This document shows, piece after piece, positions 59,689-64,000 of a DNA stretch of 64,000 nt. Under the pieces are notes generated by a model. That model saw nothing but the letters and a program-made list of their open reading frames with translations, was not told where the DNA came from and did no database searches. The stretch lies in contig NZ_CP029425.2 in the NCBI RefSeq assembly GCF_002278135.3, forward strand, positions 4,936,001-5,000,000, in the 5' to 3' direction. The translations under genes were made by a program, and so were the position numbers. How positions within the stretch are numbered: the first letter of the stretch is position 1; every line of letters begins with the position of its first letter. This DNA is from Bradyrhizobium ottawaense (lineage in GTDB: Bacteria; Pseudomonadota; Alphaproteobacteria; Rhizobiales; Xanthobacteraceae).

Positions 59689-60797
59689 GTCGGACTCCCC
59701 TTGCTTAGCAAATGATTATCCCGAAGCAGGTCGCGCCACAGCTCGCTGGGGCCGAATGCACCGGACTTCGAGATGACATCGACGCCGGCCCAGCGGCCGC
59801 CTTGCAAGATCGAGCGCGGCAACCCCGGCACGATACGTCCTGTCACCTCGAGCGCATGCGCGCCAAGGGCAACGCATGCGGCCTTCAGGGTTTCCCCACC
59901 GGCAACAACCAGCGTGCCCGGCGGTTCGAGTGCCGCGATCAGCCCCGTCATCTCGTGCGCGATCCGCCGCGCCGCCTCGGCCCGCATCAAGCCGTCGGCG
60001 AGGGCGAATTTCACCAGCGCCACGCCCTCGTCGGCCAGCTTGCGCCGAACGCCCGCGTTGCCCTCCCCCTCGGCCAGCGCGATGGTGGCGTGACCACATG
60101 CAGCCAGCTGGGATGCGGTGGCAGCCTGGTCGGAGCCAAACAGCCCCAGCACCGGCCGCTTCAGTTGCGAGGACGCAGCGGCGCCTTGACCGCGGGCAAG
60201 CGCACCGGCCAAGCCGCCGCTCCCACACCACAACACGGGCCCCGGCATGCGCCGCGCCATCTCGACGACGCGATCGAGGTCGAGGTCGCTCTCGGCATCG
60301 AACACCTGAACGCCGCCTTGCGCGAGCGTGTCGGGCGTCCCCTGGCGTGCCTCGATGCCGTCCTGCCGCAATTGATCCAGCAAATTGTCGCCGACCCTGT
60401 GCCAATCGCCATGCACGGTGCGGGCGAATTGCTGGCCACCGACGGTGCGGCGTCCCTGATAATCGAACGCCGGCGCGACCACGCAGGAGGTCCAATGGCC
60501 GCTGCGCAGACAGGCGCCAAGCTCAGCCGCCCACGCGCCCCGAAGGAGGCTATCGACCTTCTTGTAGGCGATCGTCCCGCCCTGAAGGTGGGGCGCCAGT
60601 CGCCCAACGATTTCTACGCTCTCGGTTTTCGAGCGCTCACGGGTGCCGCTATCGATCGCCAGGCTTCCGGACTCCAGCAGCGTAAACGGATCCGACCAGA
60701 GGACGTCGAACGGTCCGCACAGGCCGACGAACTCTGCCGCGGTGTCGAGCGCACCGGTGAGATCGTCGGCAAGCAGGCGGACGCTCGTCATGGTCAT
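59685..60797 (-). CDS. DUF1537 four-carbon acid-sugar kinase
   Basis: A 370-aa kinase of the DtnK/OtnK family. The N-terminal RLLADDLTGALDTAAEF (substrate side), YKKVDSLLRGAWAAE, and C-terminal VAGGETLKAACVALG and ISKSGAFG (ATP side) are present. It is about 50 residues shorter than typical family members. It should phosphorylate a C4 acid sugar at the 4-OH, handing it to PdxA2. It is joined by 4-nt overlaps to the FAD gene upstream and the pdxA2 gene downstream. Confidence 0.88.
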   Translation of the reverse strand: MTMTSVRLLADDLTGALDTAAEFVGLCGPFDVLWSDPFTLLESGSLAIDSGTRERSKTESVEIVGRLAPHLQGGTIAYKKVDSLLRGAWAAELGACLRSGHWTSCVVAPAFDYQGRRTVGGQQFARTVHGDWHRVGDNLLDQLRQDGIEARQGTPDTLAQGGVQVFDAESDLDLDRVVEMARRMPGPVLWCGSGGLAGALARGQGAAASSQLKRPVLGLFGSDQAATASQLAACGHATIALAEGEGNAGVRRKLADEGVALVKFALADGLMRAEAARRIAHEMTGLIAALEPPGTLVVAGGETLKAACVALGAHALEVTGRIVPGLPRSILQGGRWAGVDVISKSGAFGPSELWRDLLRDNHLLSKGSPT

Positions 60798-62233
60798 GCC
60801 GCTCCCGCACCAAAGATCTTGCCGGGATTCATCAGGCCCTTCGGATCGAGCAATCTCTTGATATCGCGCATCAGCTCGATGTCGAGGGGATCGGCGATAC
60901 GGGCGAGCCGGCCGCGATTGGTGACGCCGATGCCGTGCTCGGCACTGATCGCACCGCCCTGCGCTGCGGTCTCGTCGTCGACGATCTCGTTGATTTCAGC
61001 CACCAGCGCAGCCGTCGCCGCCTGGTCCTGGCAACGCGCGCGGTCGATCAGGGCGATCACGTGGATGTTGCCGTCGCCGATATGGCCGTGCATCACGATC
61101 CGCGCGTGCGGTACCGCGGCGTTGATCCGGGCCTCGACATTGGTGACGAAAGCGGCCTGACGCTCCAGCGGAACGACACTGTCGTGCGAGACGACATAGC
61201 CGCTACGCTTGTTGCCTTCGGACACGCTGTGCCGGACAGCCCAGATCGCCTTCGCCTGCGCGAGGTTGACGGCCAGGATCACGTCCTCGGCAAGGCCGGC
61301 GTCCATCGCCTCCGCCAGCACCGTGGCGAGCGGCTCGTCGAGGTCGACGCCGGCGAGCGTGTCGGTCAGTTCGACGATCAGATACCACGGCGTCGTCAGC
61401 TCGAAGGGGATCGTGACATGTGGCACGGACTCTGCGATCGCCTCGATCTGCGCGCGCGACATGATCTCGAGGCTGCCGAGCCGGTCGCCGACCGCGCCGC
61501 GCAGGTGCTGCATGATCTCGAGCGCCTGCTCGACGCCCTGCAGTTTCAGCAGCGCCAGCGCCGAGCTGCGCGGCGGCGCGAACAGCTTCAACACCGCCGC
61601 GGTGATGATGCCGAGCGTGCCCTCTGCCCCGATGAACAGCTGCTTGAGCGCGTAGCCGGTATTGTCCTTGCGCAGTGCGCGCAGGCCGTTGAAGATGCGC
61701 CCGTCGGGCAGCACGACCTCCAGCCCGAGCACGAGATCGCGCGTCGGACCGTAACGCAGCACCGCCGTGCCGCCGGCATTCGTCGAGATATTGCCGCCGA
61801 TCTGGCAGGAGCCTTCGGCACCCAGGCTCAAGGGAAAGTAGCGATCGACGCCGCGCGCCGCGTTTTGCACCTCAGCGAGGATGCAGCCGGCTTCCACTGT
61901 GATCGTGTTCGCGAGGGGGCTGACGTCGCGGACGGCGCGCATCCGGTCGAGCCGGATCACCACATTGCCGGCCCGATCGTCCGGCGTCGCCGCCCCGCAC
62001 ATGCCGGTGTTGCCTCCCTGCGGCACGATCGCGAGCTGCCTTGCCGCACAGAATTTGACGACGGCGGCGACCTCGGCGGTGGAGCCGGGCTTCACCACCG
62101 CGACCGCGCGGCCGTGATAACGCCCGCGCCAGTCTACGACGTAGGCTTCCTGGTCAGCTCCGGACGCAATGACGTGCTTGTCGCCGACGATCGCGGCAAG
62201 CCCGGAGAGCGCGTCCTGGAAGGAATCTGACAT
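60794..62233 (-). CDS. GlcD-like FAD-binding 2-hydroxyacid dehydrogenase
   Basis: A 479-aa flavoenzyme, paralogue of the one at 10881-12356. The FAD domain has VPQGGNTGMCGAATPDD and GGNISTNAGGTAVLRYGPTR. The C-terminal domain has MHGHIGDGNIHVIAL and SAEHGIGVTNRGRL, holding the metal/carboxylate ligands. It would oxidise an alpha-hydroxy acid to the 2-keto acid. In this operon it could supply a 2-keto acid to the DHDPS-family lyase encoded 24 bp upstream. Confidence 0.9.
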   Translation of the reverse strand: MSDSFQDALSGLAAIVGDKHVIASGADQEAYVVDWRGRYHGRAVAVVKPGSTAEVAAVVKFCAARQLAIVPQGGNTGMCGAATPDDRAGNVVIRLDRMRAVRDVSPLANTITVEAGCILAEVQNAARGVDRYFPLSLGAEGSCQIGGNISTNAGGTAVLRYGPTRDLVLGLEVVLPDGRIFNGLRALRKDNTGYALKQLFIGAEGTLGIITAAVLKLFAPPRSSALALLKLQGVEQALEIMQHLRGAVGDRLGSLEIMSRAQIEAIAESVPHVTIPFELTTPWYLIVELTDTLAGVDLDEPLATVLAEAMDAGLAEDVILAVNLAQAKAIWAVRHSVSEGNKRSGYVVSHDSVVPLERQAAFVTNVEARINAAVPHARIVMHGHIGDGNIHVIALIDRARCQDQAATAALVAEINEIVDDETAAQGGAISAEHGIGVTNRGRLARIADPLDIELMRDIKRLLDPKGLMNPGKIFGAGAA

Positions 62234-62257
62234 CGGATCGCCTCGTCGTCGCGCCGC

Positions 62258-63178
62258 CTACAAAGCGACTGCGAATGCCGCAGCATTCGCGAGCAGCTCT
62301 TTCACCTGCTCCGGCGGCAAGCACTCCAGCGGCGGTCGCAGGCTCTGCCATCCGGCATGACCGGTGCGCTCGGCCACCAGTGTCTTCAGCGAGGCCATCT
62401 GCGGGAAGCGCGAGACCAGCTCGCGCGCTTTCACGATGCGCGCCTGCGCCGTCTTGAGCGCCGCGTCGTCGTCGCTATCGCGAAAATGCTTGTAGACATA
62501 AGCAAGGTCCCGCGCGACCAGATTGGAGGTCGCCGTGATGCAGCCGGCGCCGCCCTTGCGCTGCAGCGGCAGCAGCAGTGGATCGGCTCCGACCAGGACC
62601 GAAAAGCCGGGGAAGCGCTCGACCATCGCGGTCATGTTCGCGAAGTCGCCGGAGGAATCCTTGATACCCACGAACGTTGCCGGATAAGCCGTTCGCAGCC
62701 GCTCGATCAGCGCATGCGAGATCGGCTGCGCCGACATCTGCGGGATGTGATAGAGCACGACCTTGAGCCTGGCATCGCCAATGCGCTGCACGATTTCGCT
62801 ATAGGACGCGTAAACGCCATCGTCCGTGACACCCTTATAATAAAACGGCGGCAGCATCACGACGGTGTCGACGCCGACTGAAAGCGCGTGGCGCGTCAGG
62901 GCGATGGTCTCGCTGAACGCGGCAACGCCGGTGCCCGGCAAAAGTCGTTGCGGCGCGATGCCGGCGGCCACCACCGCCTCGAGCAGCGCCATGCGCTCGG
63001 CCGCGGAGAAGGAGTTCGCCTCGCCTGTCGTGCCGAGCAGCGCGATACCGTCGCAGCCCTCATCGAGGAGATAGCGGCAATGCGCGATGAAGCGCGCATG
63101 ATCGGGGGCGAGCTCGGCGTCGAGCGGAGTCAGCGCGGCGGAGAACACGCCATGAGGGTGCAGTGATGGTGTCGACAA
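62258..63178 (-). CDS. Dihydrodipicolinate synthase (DHDPS) family lyase
   Basis: A 306-aa class I aldolase/dehydratase. GTTGE (49-53), Tyr143 in YHIPQM and Schiff-base Lys173 in GIKDSSGD are in place. The family covers DHDPS, KDG aldolase and related pyruvate lyases; its position with acid-sugar genes suggests a 2-keto-acid aldolase or dehydratase rather than lysine synthesis. The start is TTG at 63178, with GGAGGAAG just before it. The in-frame ATG at 63220 lies inside the operator palindrome and lacks a ribosome site. First gene of the operon. Confidence 0.87.
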   Translation of the reverse strand: MSTPSLHPHGVFSAALTPLDAELAPDHARFIAHCRYLLDEGCDGIALLGTTGEANSFSAAERMALLEAVVAAGIAPQRLLPGTGVAAFSETIALTRHALSVGVDTVVMLPPFYYKGVTDDGVYASYSEIVQRIGDARLKVVLYHIPQMSAQPISHALIERLRTAYPATFVGIKDSSGDFANMTAMVERFPGFSVLVGADPLLLPLQRKGGAGCITATSNLVARDLAYVYKHFRDSDDDAALKTAQARIVKARELVSRFPQMASLKTLVAERTGHAGWQSLRPPLECLPPEQVKELLANAAAFAVAL

Positions 63179-63202
63179 ACTTCCTCCGATCGTCAAATCT
63201 GT

Positions 63203-63219
63203 TGTTCGGAATGCGAACA
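63203..63219. promoter_or_regulatory. IclR-type operator of the divergent acid-sugar operon
   Basis: TGTTCGGAATGCGAACA has perfect 6-bp arms (TGTTCG/CGAACA) with a 5-bp spacer. It lies between the DHDPS-family gene (TTG start at 63178) and the iclR gene (start about 63283), so it can control both. A sequence of this kind is the expected IclR-family site. Confidence 0.75.
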
Positions 63220-63282
63220 TTTGTTATTGGCTTGCACCAGTCGTAAAATCAGCTTGCCGCCGCGTCAAGGGCGGTGGCTGTC

Positions 63283-64000
63283 ATGGCAAGGCATTCGAGC
63301 ATGGCCAAGGTCGAAAAGAAGGCCACGAAGCGCAAATCGGAATCGTCCCCGAAAAATCCCAAAAATCATGTCGCGTCCGTCGGCAAGGCCTTTGCCGTGC
63401 TCAAGAGCTTCAGCAGCGAAGCCTTTGAGCTCACCCTGAGTGAGATTGCCGCACGGGCGGATCTCGATCGCGGAACGGCGTTCCGGCTGATCCAGACCCT
63501 GACCGAACTCGGCTATCTGCAAGCCGTGCCGCAGAGCCGCCGGTTCCGCCTCGGCGTTGCCTGCCTCGACCTCGGCTACACCGTGCTGTCGCACGGATCG
63601 CTAAGGCCGATGGTCGAGCCGTTGCTGCGAGATCTCGTGCCCGATGTCGGCGATGCGGCTTCGCTCGGCATCCTCGACGGCGGTGACGTGGTCTATCTCG
63701 CGCGCGTCGGCGCGGGCCTCGACCGCCACAAGATGGATCGCCGGCCCGGCACGCGCATTCCCGCCTATAGCGCCGCGCTCGGTCATGTCATGCTGGCACA
63801 TCTGGCGCGGGACGAGCAGATCGAGCGACTGGAATCGCGCCCTCGCGTCAAACTGTCGGAACGGACGCTGACCGATCTCGATGCCCTGCTCGCCCGGCTC
63901 GATCAGGTGAAAAAGAAAGGCCACGCCGTCTCCGACGGGGAGAACGCCTACGGCCTGCGCACGCTGGCAACGCCGATCTTCGACGCCCAGGGCCTCGTGA
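63283..64000 (+). CDS. IclR family transcriptional regulator (partial, 3' end beyond the window)
   Basis: The first 239 or so residues are visible. A basic N-terminus (KKATKRKSESS) is followed by a winged helix-turn-helix at about 35-95 (SVGKAFAVLKSF, TLSEIAARADLDRGTAFRLI) and the start of the IclR effector domain (LRPMVEPLLRDLV, YSAALGHVMLAHL). The ATG at 63283 or the in-frame ATG at 63301 may start it. Divergent from the six-gene acid-sugar operon, with a perfect palindrome between, it is its likely regulator. Confidence 0.88.
   Translation, partial: MARHSSMAKVEKKATKRKSESSPKNPKNHVASVGKAFAVLKSFSSEAFELTLSEIAARADLDRGTAFRLIQTLTELGYLQAVPQSRRFRLGVACLDLGYTVLSHGSLRPMVEPLLRDLVPDVGDAASLGILDGGDVVYLARVGAGLDRHKMDRRPGTRIPAYSAALGHVMLAHLARDEQIERLESRPRVKLSERTLTDLDALLARLDQVKKKGHAVSDGENAYGLRTLATPIFDAQGLV

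Noticed and set aside
62258..63178. Lysine-pathway DapA
   Set aside because: Active-site residues are shared across the family, and the operon context is carbon-source catabolism, so a pyruvate-linked lyase is more likely.

Overview
The window is high-GC alphaproteobacterial chromosome, most probably Bradyrhizobium. This rests on codon use, the many palindromic interspersed repeats of the type that fills Bradyrhizobium genomes, and the gene families present (IalB protein, Irr-type iron boxes, TAXI and Bug transporters). No phage, transposase, integrase, plasmid or CRISPR genes were found. It is mostly a catabolic and transport region made of several regulator-plus-operon modules.

Layout: 0-3.4 kb, a CorA/ZntB-type channel, acetoacetate decarboxylase and a patatin lipase. 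3.4-7.7 kb, a repeat-rich accessory stretch with small genes, a decayed interspersed repeat and an MFS transporter remnant. 7.7-12.4 kb, a two-subunit CoA-transferase (IpdAB-like), an AhpD-like protein and a TetR regulator, divergent from a GlcD-like FAD dehydrogenase. 12.4-17.9 kb, a secreted hypothetical protein, a GMC oxidoreductase, a carboxyltransferase and an IclR regulator, divergent from a stand-alone biotinyl protein. 18.2-23.5 kb, a TAXI-TRAP transporter followed by a glutaminase fused to STAS and cyclic-nucleotide-binding domains. 23.6-29.5 kb, CoA metabolism: a cysteine-less thiolase-like protein paired with a DUF35 subunit, a CaiB/BaiF CoA-transferase and a second thiolase.

29.5-41.9 kb is a sugar or sugar-acid module around a LacI regulator. 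Seven genes run left (ABC transporter, DenD-like dehydrogenase, KDG kinase, KDPG aldolase) and four run right after lacI (IlvD/Edd dehydratase, two SDRs, a GFA protein). Operator-like palindromes lie on both sides of lacI. Together the enzymes fit oxidation, dehydration, phosphorylation and aldol cleavage, i.e. a semi-phosphorylative Entner-Doudoroff-like route.

42-54 kb holds a site-2 protease, an iron-siderophore operon (TonB-dependent receptor, PiuC-type hydroxylase, ExbB, ExbD, TonB) behind three tandem iron-box-like palindromes, an MdtA/MdtB-like RND efflux pair and an IalB protein. 54.4-56.4 kb has a frameshifted remnant, a DUF1428 gene, tRNA-Gln(CUG) and a membrane acyltransferase. 56.5-64 kb is a compact six-gene operon (DHDPS-family lyase, FAD dehydrogenase, DUF1537 acid-sugar kinase, PdxA2, iron alcohol dehydrogenase, Bug binding protein) opposite an IclR regulator, with a perfect palindromic operator between them. 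This is the best candidate for an unassigned catabolic pathway.
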